Of a stretch of DNA of 35,205 bases, positions 16,476-24,086 are shown piece by piece. Within the stretch, counting starts at the first letter, position 1. Each line of letters begins with the position of its first letter. The DNA is from a virus. The notes under the pieces were generated by a model that was not told where the DNA came from, ran no database searches, and saw only the letters and a program-made list of their open reading frames with translations. The stretch is from IMG/VR virus record IMGVR_UViG_3300036828_000534, positions 1 to 35,205 of that record. The stretch is one strand, 5' to 3'. Both the position numbers and the translations under genes were made by a program.

Positions 16476-17668
16476 CACTTCACCAGCTTCAAGATGTCAG
16501 GCATCTGGGCCTTGCGGAGATCCCCTGGGCAGTAGATGTGACCACCCCAGTCGGAGCCACCCTCGCCGTGCCAGGCGAACCCACCATCCCCCGGCTTGGC
16601 CGACAGCCGCTTGGGTATCCCGTAGGAGGTCACCGCCCACTGGTAGATCCCGGCCACCGCCTTGACCTGGGCGTCGGTGAGGGGGTCGGTGTTCATCCCC
16701 TCGGTCTCGACCCCCAGGTAGGTATCGTTGGCGGCCACGGCATGCCAGGCCTGGTTGGCCCCATCCACGTATTGCTCGACGGTCCCGGTCTTGGCCACCC
16801 AGAAATGGGCCGAGACGGCTCCCGCGCCGGGAGTGTTGAAGTGGTTGTACTGGCTGTTGTCGCCCTGGCAGACGTGCAGGACCAGGCCCACATGGGCGGA
16901 CATGGCCCCGCCGTGGTTGACCACCGGCATCCACTTGGCCCCCGAGTACTGGCCCTGGCCGGTGCCTCCGGTGGCCGGGGTGCCCGGCGCTGTGGTCCCG
17001 TCGGTGGAGGTGGTGCTGGGCGGGACCTGGACGGGATTGCCGAAGCCCGCCTGCAGGTAGCCGCCGAGATTGTTGGCGTAGTTCTGGGCGGCCAGGAACT
17101 TCTCGACATCAGCGGTGGTGAGTTGCCCGTTGTACTTGTTGATGCCGTCATACCCCAAACCATTGGAGAGACGCTGGATGTAAGCGTCAGTCACGACCTT
17201 GGTCAAAGACCCACCGGTATTATCGTTGTCAACAAAGAATGTTAACTGCCAATCAGGAGCGATATTAGTATTCTCATAGTCGATAGCCATCCCGGCAGTC
17301 GAGGTGTAGTCCTTGAGATAGACCATGAAATCGAAGCCGCGATTGGGATAGACAAAGCGAACTGGACCTCCAGCGGTGGAGAAGCTCTGGTTGGCCTGAT
17401 AGCCAGCCAGAGCCAACATCCGGTTCAAGAACGTCAGTTGCTCGACGTAGCCACCCACCCCGAAAGTGCCGGTGATGATGAGATCACTCATCTCCACTCC
17501 GAAGATCTGGATCACCATGCCACCGAGCGTGGGGGTCTCGGAAGTCTTCACCACGTAAGAAAGCTCCACTGAGGTGGGATTTAGCCGCATAGGAATGCCA
17601 TTGAGAGAGGCATTCATAACGCCGGATAGATTCCGGTTAAGGAAGCTCTCGCGGGCGTAAGAGGACAT
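16475..17668 (-). CDS. Tail lysin: shared tail domain plus Amidase_2 domain
   Basis: A 397-residue paralog of the following gene. Residues 1-212 are the shared virion domain, 213-243 a Thr/Gly/Pro linker, and 244-397 an N-acetylmuramoyl-L-alanine amidase of the T7 lysozyme/PGRP fold (Amidase_2). Visible features are GLVLHVCQGDN with zinc ligand His265, AHFWVAKTGTVEQYV, LGVETEG, and the C-terminal WGGHIYCPGD with Cys380 and His367 or His377 as remaining ligands. This enzyme class cuts the bond between glycan and peptide stem. It is coupled by TAATG to the tape measure gene and by TGATG to its paralog. Because the tail domain is retained, it is more likely virion-borne than a free endolysin. 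Confidence 0.82.
   Translation of the reverse strand: MSSYARESFLNRNLSGVMNASLNGIPMRLNPTSVELSYVVKTSETPTLGGMVIQIFGVEMSDLIITGTFGVGGYVEQLTFLNRMLALAGYQANQSFSTAGGPVRFVYPNRGFDFMVYLKDYTSTAGMAIDYENTNIAPDWQLTFFVDNDNTGGSLTKVVTDAYIQRLSNGLGYDGINKYNGQLTTADVEKFLAAQNYANNLGGYLQAGFGNPVQVPPSTTSTDGTTAPGTPATGGTGQGQYSGAKWMPVVNHGGAMSAHVGLVLHVCQGDNSQYNHFNTPGAGAVSAHFWVAKTGTVEQYVDGANQAWHAVAANDTYLGVETEGMNTDPLTDAQVKAVAGIYQWAVTSYGIPKRLSAKPGDGGFAWHGEGGSDWGGHIYCPGDLRKAQMPDILKLVK
17298..17347 (-). repeat. 50-bp exact direct repeat, copy 2
   Basis: Second copy of the 50-base block found at 16084-16133, in the amidase-type paralog. The offset between copies is 1214 bp, about one gene length, as expected for tandem gene duplication. 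Confidence 0.9.
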
Positions 17669-20145
17669 TATTTCCCGGTGTAGTTAGTCGGAGCGCTACC
17701 GGCCATGCTGTCGGGATTAACCTGCCCGAGCGGGGCTACCAGGCTGGTGGCACTGGAGTTGCTGATGCTCTGCCCGTTGGCGGTGATGGTGAACCACTGC
17801 TGGAGTTGCGGGCTAGCCGAGATCTGCACCTGGGTGATGGCCTTGCCGGTGGCAGCCACCCCGGTCTTGAGCCTGCCGGTGAGATCCTTGCCCTTGAGAG
17901 CCTGGTTGGAGGAGGGAGCGGCCGACGCCGCCGCCCTGGCAGCTTCATCGCCAATGGTGCCACCGAACTGGGAGCCCGTTGTCTCCCCGGCCACGTTCTG
18001 GCCATTGTTACTGCCCTGGGCAATCTCCACCCCGCCCTGGGCCGCCTGATCGGCGTAGTTGTTGATCAGAGTTTTGAAATCGACTGTCTTCATGCCTTCA
18101 TTGGTAAACACCTTGTACAGCATCTTCTGGGCCGCGCTGCTCTTGAGCATCTGTTGGATGACAGGAGAGTTCTGTCCGGCGTTTGCACCGCCGAAGCCGA
18201 TCTGCTGCAGGTACTGCCGACGCAGCTTCTCTGCTCCACTGGACCCGGTGATGGTGCCGATATCAACCCTGACCCCACCAGGGAGGCCAGTGCCCTTGGC
18301 CGCCGCTCCCAAAGCCTTCGTACTCCCGGCCTGAGCCTGTTGACCAGCAGGAACCGGACCAGCCATGGTCGCCGCATTCTTGCTGGTGGCCGCCAAGGCC
18401 TTCTGCTGAGCCGTGCCCAGAGGCCCGGCCGGGGTCGGGGCCTGAAGACCATTCTGGGCGTAGTAACCGATGAAGGCCTGAGCCACCTGCAGAGGGTTCA
18501 TCTGACTGGTGTCGATCCCGGCAGCTTGCAAGATCGATTGGATGCCCTGAACATTGGGCAGTTTACCCAATAGATTGGTAGCTAATCCTTGCAGTTGGGC
18601 TGGATCTACCTGGCCATTGGCACCGACCTGAAACTTACCAGATTTCATCTGCTGTCGTAAGTCATCTATGGCTGGTCCACCACCAGCCTGACTCAGAAAC
18701 TGATCAATGTTCTGATTAACAGCCTTAACGCCCCAGGTGGGATCAGTGGCCATCCTCTGAACCACCTGATTAAAGTTCATCCCTTGCTCCGAGGCAATCT
18801 CATATAGCTGGGTATTGCCGGTTACACCACTGAAGTTCATGCCCTGGAACTGACGACCCAGATTGGCCTGGAACTGGCTGACGGCTGTGGACACTCCCAG
18901 GGTCCCGGCTCCGCCCCCCACGTTCTGAGTCACCCCCTGGTAGGTCTGGATGAAGCCCTGGCGCACCTGCTCGGCGTTCTGGGCAGTGTCCTTGGCCGCA
19001 GCCGATACCGCCTTGAGGGACTTCTCCAGGTTGGTGAAGTTCTCGTAGCCGCTCTGGGCCTGGACGGTGATGGCGGCCAGGGACTGGGCCACGCTCATGC
19101 CCATGGAGTTGAAGCTCGACACCATCATGTTGAGAGCGCCGTTGCGCTCCTGACCGCGCATGCCCAACTGGGTGGCTCCCATGAAGGCCTCCTGAGCCTG
19201 CCCGGAACCGAAGCTGAACATATTGCGGAGCTTGAAAGCCTCGCTGGAGATGCGCTGACCGAACTGGGAGACGTTAGAGCCGCCCAGAATGGCCTGGTAC
19301 TGGGCGTTCTGCGCCCGCTGGTTCTGGATCATTTTAGCGCCCTCATACCCGGCCAGTCCCACCGCTGCTGCACCTCCGGTGATAGCCCCGGCGACTCCCA
19401 ACCCGGCCATAGCACCCTCAGGAATCAAGGACGTGGCAAGCTGACCAATACCGCCTATCCCTTCTCCGGCCACCGCCCGGCCCACCACTCCCTGCAAGGC
19501 ACTGCCGAACCGTTCGCCGCGTTGCAACTTGGGCACATCGCCTTCGTCAACCTTCTCGGATCTGACGTTGCCATCGGCATCGCGGATCAGTTGGTGAGTC
19601 TCCATCTTCTTGGTGTTGTCGTTGTAATAGCTCTCCAGGCGAGGACCGAAGATCCCCGAGCCCGAGGTGGAGATGGCCCGAGCCGCTCGGGTACGCAAGT
19701 TGCCCATGCTCATGGCTCGGGTGGGAAGGGCACCCGGCTGACCTCGCTTACTGCTCGGATCGTCCTCCTCGGTATATCCCATAGCCGTGCCAGGCGCGGC
19801 AAACCTGGCCGTGATGGTGGGCACCTTGCCTTTGCCGGTGGTATGGGTGGTGCCACCCACGCCCATGGGTCCCCACAGGCCACCGAACATGGTCCCACCC
19901 TGAGTGGCCTTGCCGGTCATCTGGGCCAGGAACTGGTTGGTCTGCTGCTGCTGGGTGGCCAGGTTCTGGATGTAACCTTCAAAACCCCGGAGCCCGGCAG
20001 CCACCCCGGCGGCGATGGAACTGGGCAGATCTGAGCCACCACCACCGGGCGATGGCATAGCCCGAGCTTGATCACCTCTGATGTTGGAGTCGGGACCACC
20101 CGTGAAAGGTCCAGGGGACACGGGGCCGACGTAGGGATCGCTCAT
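17668..20145 (-). CDS. Tail tape measure protein
   Basis: An 825-residue protein following the frameshifting chaperones, the defining position of a tape measure, whose length sets tail length. At about 1.5 angstrom per residue it would give a tail of roughly 120 nm; this is an estimate. The N-terminal ~110 residues are Gly/Pro-rich with a QQQQTNQFL segment. A hydrophobic Gly/Ala stretch at ~245-275 (GLGVAGAITGGAAAVGLAGY) could span a membrane, as often seen in tape measures. After it come long Gln/Ala/Ser-rich helices (AQSLAAITVQAQSGYENFTN, SLKAVSAAAKDTAQNAEQV). No peptidase or transglycosylase motif is visible; those functions seem moved to the next two genes. The start overlaps the chaperone stop (ATGA). 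Confidence 0.9.
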   Translation of the reverse strand: MSDPYVGPVSPGPFTGGPDSNIRGDQARAMPSPGGGGSDLPSSIAAGVAAGLRGFEGYIQNLATQQQQTNQFLAQMTGKATQGGTMFGGLWGPMGVGGTTHTTGKGKVPTITARFAAPGTAMGYTEEDDPSSKRGQPGALPTRAMSMGNLRTRAARAISTSGSGIFGPRLESYYNDNTKKMETHQLIRDADGNVRSEKVDEGDVPKLQRGERFGSALQGVVGRAVAGEGIGGIGQLATSLIPEGAMAGLGVAGAITGGAAAVGLAGYEGAKMIQNQRAQNAQYQAILGGSNVSQFGQRISSEAFKLRNMFSFGSGQAQEAFMGATQLGMRGQERNGALNMMVSSFNSMGMSVAQSLAAITVQAQSGYENFTNLEKSLKAVSAAAKDTAQNAEQVRQGFIQTYQGVTQNVGGGAGTLGVSTAVSQFQANLGRQFQGMNFSGVTGNTQLYEIASEQGMNFNQVVQRMATDPTWGVKAVNQNIDQFLSQAGGGPAIDDLRQQMKSGKFQVGANGQVDPAQLQGLATNLLGKLPNVQGIQSILQAAGIDTSQMNPLQVAQAFIGYYAQNGLQAPTPAGPLGTAQQKALAATSKNAATMAGPVPAGQQAQAGSTKALGAAAKGTGLPGGVRVDIGTITGSSGAEKLRRQYLQQIGFGGANAGQNSPVIQQMLKSSAAQKMLYKVFTNEGMKTVDFKTLINNYADQAAQGGVEIAQGSNNGQNVAGETTGSQFGGTIGDEAARAAASAAPSSNQALKGKDLTGRLKTGVAATGKAITQVQISASPQLQQWFTITANGQSISNSSATSLVAPLGQVNPDSMAGSAPTNYTGK

Positions 20146-21112
20146 GACCCGTTCAACGTCACTTTCTTGTCGGCCAAGAGCGACTCGATGATCTGAGCCG
20201 CCTCAATCGAGGACGGTGGGGTGAGTTGGAAGTCGATCACAGGGGTCTCCTCGTCAGTGAGAGTGTCGATGAGGGAATCGACGTTGCTGAACAACGGGGG
20301 TGGGACGATCTCGGGATAGAACTGCGGGATGTAGTGGACGGGATCAGCAGAAATCAGCGCCAACTTGAGGGCCTGGATCTCCTGGCGCACCTTGTCCTGG
20401 GCCTCCATGGCCATGACGACTTCGAGGGCTGTCTTCTGCACCATCGAGATGTGGCCCCCGTGCAGGAGGCCCTGTCGTTCAGCCAGGCGGCACTGGGAGG
20501 CTAGCCAGGGATCAACTCCACTGATCCCGACACTTTTCCCATTGCTTCGATGACCTTCTGTACCCGGATTTCGAGGAGGAGATAACGCTCGTAGATCGCA
20601 TCGATGGTCCAGGGATACCAGTGAGTCCTGATGTAGTTGAACCGCTCCTCCACCAGGTCCACATCCATGGCGATGGGCACCGGTAGAGGCTTGCCGTCCA
20701 AATGCTCTAGGCACGCTCCTACAACAAGGGTCTGATAGGCCTTAACATCCGCCAGGGTATTCTGGTACTTCGCATGGACCAATCCTATTTGGATCAGTTC
20801 GTCTGTCATCAACGTTCTGATCTTGAAGCGATGGCCCATCCACTCAAAGTCATCACTGAGTTTGCCTACGAAGTTAAGCCCAATAAAATCCTGGCGATAC
20901 TGCTCATCAAATGCGGGGAGTTCCTCTTCCTCTGCTCCAGGTCCCTCACTCAACGTTCCTTCAGTCACCGGGCGTGGATCGTGGGTTGGCTCGGAGATGC
21001 TCTCTGGCTCTGGTTCGCTAGTCCAGAACGGGCCTGATCCGGGAGATATGGTGCCAAAGTCCATGGGGATATCTGTCACAGGAGGGTCGATTGACTCTCC
21101 TTCACCCTGCAT
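20142..21112 (-). CDS. Tail assembly chaperone G-T fusion (-1 frameshift product)
   Basis: Predicted fusion made by -1 ribosomal frameshifting: codons from 21112 to 20534, then base 20534 is read again and translation continues in the other frame to the TGA at 20142, giving about 323 residues (193 + 130). The added part begins SVGISGVDPWLASQCRLAER and contains a helical segment (AMEAQDKVRQEIQALKLALI) and an acidic C-terminus. In lambda-like and many myoviral systems the longer gpGT form recruits tail-tube protein to the tape measure and is made in a small fraction. The downstream frame has no good start near the junction, its open frame continues smoothly through the slip site, and it ends in an ATGA overlap with the tape measure gene. 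Confidence 0.88.
20501..21112 (-). CDS. Tail assembly chaperone G
   Basis: The unshifted product, 203 residues, ending at TAG 20501. The first ~75 residues are acidic and Pro/Ser/Glu-rich, probably disordered. The remainder is mostly helical (KIRTLMTDELIQIGLVHAKY, MDVDLVEERFNYIRTHW), typical of this chaperone group, which binds the tape measure during tail assembly and is absent from the virion. ATG 21112 has an AAGGAG Shine-Dalgarno 7 nt upstream. It lies between tube and tape measure, the conserved place for this gene. The slippery heptamer lies 10 codons before the stop. Confidence 0.88.
   Translation of the reverse strand: MQGEGESIDPPVTDIPMDFGTISPGSGPFWTSEPEPESISEPTHDPRPVTEGTLSEGPGAEEEELPAFDEQYRQDFIGLNFVGKLSDDFEWMGHRFKIRTLMTDELIQIGLVHAKYQNTLADVKAYQTLVVGACLEHLDGKPLPVPIAMDVDLVEERFNYIRTHWYPWTIDAIYERYLLLEIRVQKVIEAMGKVSGSVELIPG
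20534..20540 (-). promoter_or_regulatory. -1 frameshift slippery heptamer GGGAAAA
   Basis: On the minus strand the zero frame reads ATG GGA AAA GTG, so the heptamer G-GGA-AAA fits X-XXY-YYZ. Shifting back one base gives GGG AAA AGT GTC..., which enters the frame that runs to the tape measure gene. It is one base away from the lambda G/T site GGGAAAG. I did not identify a definite stimulatory hairpin downstream. Confidence 0.9.
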
Positions 21113-21130
21113 ATGTTTTCTCCTTATGAG

Positions 21131-21310
21131 CTAAGTAACCATGAATGATGCGACGAAGAAGGCCAACCCGACCGCTATGGCGGCAGCGTAGAAGGCCTTC
21201 ACCATGAAGGCCGCTACTGCCCCGGCGGCGAAGGCAACGAGGGAGATCCACAGGAAGGCCAGCACGATCCCAGAGGGTTTGTTGGCCAGATGAACGACAA
21301 CCGAGAGCAT
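21131..21310 (-). CDS. Small two-segment membrane protein
   Basis: A 59-residue product (60 if the GTG one codon earlier is used) with two hydrophobic segments, about residues 13-33 (GIVLAFLWISLVAFAAGAVA) and 40-57 (FYAAAIAVGLAFFVASFM), separated by a short MVK-type turn. It starts in a TGATG overlap with the tail tube gene and ends 18 nt before the chaperone start. Its size and topology would suit a holin-like or membrane-interacting protein, but no lysis partner is adjacent and tail operons rarely hold holins. It could instead be an accessory protein for membrane passage. I do not recognise the family. Confidence 0.65.
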   Translation of the reverse strand: MLSVVVHLANKPSGIVLAFLWISLVAFAAGAVAAFMVKAFYAAAIAVGLAFFVASFMVT

Positions 21311-21795
21311 CACGTCTGTCCTTGCAAACCGGTCTTGTAGGCGTAGATCAAGCTCAGGTTGCGCGGGAAGGTCAACGTGCCGATCTGCACCGCCTCCCGG
21401 TCATCGATGGCGGTGACCACGCAGTTGTGGTAGGTCCAGCCGCGCCAGGTCGAGGAGGTGGGCGACTTGATGGTGGTGATGGCCAGGATGGGCGTCTTGG
21501 TGTTGGCCATCATGTTGTACACGTCCACGATGTTCCAGGACCCTGTGAGGCCGTTCAGCGCCCACCAGACGGGCTGGTTCCACAGTTCCCGCACCACTAG
21601 CTGCAGGGTGCCCTCGGCCCGCACACGGGGCAGGGCGAACTCCACCGGGTACTGGGCGTCGAGGGGGGTGACAGCCTCGTACTGGCGGATGGGCTGCTGG
21701 CCCGAGTCATGGACCTCATCCAGGAAGGCGATGGCCTTGCCGTTGAAGCTGAAGGTGGTGAAGCCCGAGCCGACGAGCCTGGTCTGGGTCTGCAT
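21310..21795 (-). CDS. Tail tube protein
   Basis: A 161-residue protein right after the sheath, as expected for the inner tube of a contractile tail (T4 gp19-like fold). It opens MQTQTRLVGSGFTTFSFNGK, followed by an AIAFLDEVHDSGQQPI loop. Then come alternating strands with a YPVEFALPRVRAEGTLQLVV segment and a final strand group (NCVVTAIDDREAVQIGTLTF), the pattern of the tube beta-barrel plus assembly loop. An AAAGGA-type RBS precedes ATG 21795, consistent with high expression of a major structural protein. Family assignment rests on fold pattern, size and position. Confidence 0.83.
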   Translation of the reverse strand: MQTQTRLVGSGFTTFSFNGKAIAFLDEVHDSGQQPIRQYEAVTPLDAQYPVEFALPRVRAEGTLQLVVRELWNQPVWWALNGLTGSWNIVDVYNMMANTKTPILAITTIKSPTSSTWRGWTYHNCVVTAIDDREAVQIGTLTFPRNLSLIYAYKTGLQGQT

Positions 21796-21807
21796 GACGA
21801 TCCTTTA

Positions 21808-23283
21808 CTAGGTGCCGGTGTTGCCGGTGGAGCCGCCCGTGGGATCGGGGGCGGTGGTGATGGTCGAGACCGAGCCGGTGGTGGTGTCGATGGAGTACTG
21901 GACGACGATGTAGTTGAGGGGGTAGGCAGGCTGGTACTGGAACTGGACTAGCACCACCAATGGATTGGTGGTCTGTTGCTGCACCCCGAGCCCGGTGTAG
22001 CCCACGATCAGGCCTTGGCTGAGCAGAGCCTCCAGGGCTCCCTGGACCATGCCCTTGACGGTGGCCAGGGTGGTGGGGGTGAAGGCGCTGCCGATCAGGC
22101 CCGAGTTCTGCAGGGTGTTCTCGATCATCTCGATCATGCCGTCGCCAGCGCGGATGATCGATAGCTCCCGGCTGGTGATGGCCACCGTCGAGGTGGTGAC
22201 GCTGTGGCGCATCTGCAGGCCCCCGCCGGTCACCTGCTCGGTGACGGCCACCCCGGCCGCCGATAGCTGGTTCTTGTAGGCCATGGTCATGGTGGTGAAC
22301 ACCGAGTTGGGGATGCCCGACAGGCCCGAGACGTTCTTCTTGGTCAAAGGGACCTGGCGCTGCAGGGAGGCCAGGACCCCGGCCCAGGCCGCGGCCAGGT
22401 AGTAGCCGGAGACGATGAACGAGGCGTTGTTGGTGCCGTTGAAGTAGTTCATCTGATTTGGCCAGTGTTCCTGGATGCGGTAGCTGGAGATGCCCTGAGC
22501 CACGGTGTCAGGAGGGACCGAGTTGGCCGCGTCGTAGCCCACCAGGCCCACCCCGAAGATGCCCACCTGAGCCTGAGAGTTCAGAAAGGAGGCCAGGTCC
22601 AGACCGATATTGATGGTGTCCCCCGGCAGCGCCGAGGTGCCGGTGAGGCCCACCGGCAGCGGGACGATGATGTCCAGCGGCACGATCGAGGCCATGGTGT
22701 TGTAGGCCTCGGCCAGGCCGGTGCGGGTGGCTATGCCTCCGGTGTCCTGGGTGGGGCAGATGATGATGGTGCCCGCCCCGTTGACGAAGGCCAACTGGGC
22801 CGCCAGGCTGAGAGGGGACAGGATGGCGTTGGTGGTCAGGTCGAGCGGGATGCCCCAGTCCTTCTTCACCGAGGGGTAGTCGGTGTAGGTGGCCGGGAGG
22901 TAGTAGTCCCCGTCGGTGTACTGGTAGGTGATGTAGACCACCTGGCCGCTGAGGATGTTCGAGGTGGGGGATCGGGCTACCGTGACCTGGTTCTGGGCCG
23001 GGGTGTGCCCATTGATCACGGTGGTGACATAGTCGGTCAGAAGGAAGGCATTCCCGGATACATCGGTGATGCTCACACTGGCTGGGTTAGCCCCAAACTG
23101 GTTCAGTATGACCGGGATGGTATCGGTCAGAACATAGCTCTCGGTTGTCGTCTTGTAACCGAGCGCCGGGCCAACAATCCCGATGACATCAGGAGCAATG
23201 CCAGTGACCCCAACAAGGGGAGCCGCCAAAGCCTCGATATAGACATCGGGAGGCTGGTACTGCGTGAAATCAATGATGGACAC
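21808..23283 (-). CDS. Tail sheath protein
   Basis: The contractile sheath subunit, 491 residues. The N-terminus YQPPDVYIEALAAPLVGVTG and the following APDVIGIVGPALGY match the conserved sheath opening in which the N-terminal arm links neighbouring subunits. Middle strands VYITYQYTDGDYYLP and AAQLAFVNGAGTIIICPTQD are also typical, and the C-terminal core ends with LNYIVVQYSIDTTTG before a Gly/Thr-rich tail. The start is GTG at 23283, forced by an in-frame TGA two codons upstream; an AAGGGGG lies about 13 nt before it. Presence of sheath establishes the contractile-tail class. Confidence 0.95.
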   Translation of the reverse strand: MSIIDFTQYQPPDVYIEALAAPLVGVTGIAPDVIGIVGPALGYKTTTESYVLTDTIPVILNQFGANPASVSITDVSGNAFLLTDYVTTVINGHTPAQNQVTVARSPTSNILSGQVVYITYQYTDGDYYLPATYTDYPSVKKDWGIPLDLTTNAILSPLSLAAQLAFVNGAGTIIICPTQDTGGIATRTGLAEAYNTMASIVPLDIIVPLPVGLTGTSALPGDTINIGLDLASFLNSQAQVGIFGVGLVGYDAANSVPPDTVAQGISSYRIQEHWPNQMNYFNGTNNASFIVSGYYLAAAWAGVLASLQRQVPLTKKNVSGLSGIPNSVFTTMTMAYKNQLSAAGVAVTEQVTGGGLQMRHSVTTSTVAITSRELSIIRAGDGMIEMIENTLQNSGLIGSAFTPTTLATVKGMVQGALEALLSQGLIVGYTGLGVQQQTTNPLVVLVQFQYQPAYPLNYIVVQYSIDTTTGSVSTITTAPDPTGGSTGNTGT

Positions 23284-23415
23284 GACGTATCACGCCCCCT
23301 TATCAAAGGTTAGGATTGCGTCATGCATTTGGGCTGATGACACAGAACCGCGTCTCCCTGGTCGGGCTTCTCACTCCTTCGGCGCTCTGATCCAGCTAGA
23401 GACAGGCCCCGACCA
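23284..23415 (-). other. 132-nt leader region before the sheath gene
   Basis: One of the longer non-coding gaps in the minus-strand operon. It contains an imperfect stem-loop: GGTCGGG at 23360-23366 pairs with CCCGACC at 23408-23414, with an inner TCTC/GAGA pair. It also holds a 12-codon open frame starting at ATG 23325 (MHDAILTFDKGA) whose TGA lies 6 nt before the sheath GTG, in the same frame. These could be a leader peptide and an RNA structure tuning expression of the most abundant tail protein. No U-run follows the stem and I see no clear promoter, so the reading is tentative. Confidence 0.3.
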
Positions 23416-24078
23416 CTACTGCCAACCATCTGATGGCGGTGTGCCTGGTCCGATCGACGGACCATTAGCATTGAGCGTGGTCTCTGTCCAAGTATTCAAG
23501 CCTTGTGGCGTGGAGTAAATCTGAATCTGGGACAACGGATAGAGCTTGTCCTTGTTGGCTGTCGAGTAGAACTCGATCACGCATTGCATGGCCAAAGTCA
23601 CCTCGTAGATGATCTCCTCTGTCCCCCAGGGCGTGCCCGGTGTGGCTGAGGCTCCTCGCTCCGCGATGCGGTCGAAGTCCATGTTCATGGCCAGGTAGTC
23701 GTTGTTCTCGATGGTGTCCCGAAAGGCCGCCACGGTGGGGTCGCTGCCGAAGGCGAACACCCGGACGATCTCATCGTGCAGGCGCGCCCGCTGCGTGGAG
23801 GTCATGGTGGCCAGGGTGTAGGTGGCCCAGCCCTGGGCTCGCCACAGGTACAGCGGGGTCAGGCTGTTGTCCCCGTTCGGCAGGAAGCTGTTGATGTCAT
23901 CGATGCCGCCTCGGGAAAGCTCTCCCTCGGGCTCGAAGTCCACCCAGACACCGGGGTAGTCCTGCGGGTTGAGCGGGTATTCGATGGAGACGTGCAGGCC
24001 CGCGAAGTCAGGCTGGTTGTCCATGGAGACATAGTCGCCATGGAAGACGCTTTTCAAGCCTGAGGTGATGACGTGCAT
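23416..24078 (-). CDS. Tail terminator/completion-type protein (putative)
   Basis: A 220-residue protein immediately upstream of the sheath, where tail-terminator or tail-completion proteins normally lie. It has an acidic, aromatic-rich first half (YPGVWVDFEPEGELS), a helix (MTSTQRARLHDEIVRVFAFG), then strand-rich sequence ending EVTLAMQCVIEFYS. That arrangement is compatible with the small alpha/beta fold of terminator proteins (lambda gpU / T4 gp15-like). ATG 24078 is preferred to the TTG one codon before. Assignment is by position, size and rough secondary-structure pattern only; a minor neck protein is the main alternative. Confidence 0.5.
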   Translation of the reverse strand: MHVITSGLKSVFHGDYVSMDNQPDFAGLHVSIEYPLNPQDYPGVWVDFEPEGELSRGGIDDINSFLPNGDNSLTPLYLWRAQGWATYTLATMTSTQRARLHDEIVRVFAFGSDPTVAAFRDTIENNDYLAMNMDFDRIAERGASATPGTPWGTEEIIYEVTLAMQCVIEFYSTANKDKLYPLSQIQIYSTPQGLNTWTETTLNANGPSIGPGTPPSDGWQ

Positions 24079-24086
24079 CAACTGGA

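Noticed and set aside
20142-20714. Separate 190-residue gene in the chaperone region
   Set aside because: Its first ~60 residues are out of phase over the chaperone G gene and look non-coding. The true product enters this frame by the -1 shift at 20534-20540.
21131-21310. Confident holin call
   Set aside because: Two hydrophobic segments alone are not enough, and no endolysin or spanin gene adjoins it.
17668-23283. Headless injection device (tailocin or similar) and not a phage
   Set aside because: I cannot exclude it without the head genes. However, the HNH endonuclease, the connector-like neck genes and the coupled helicase fit a phage better.
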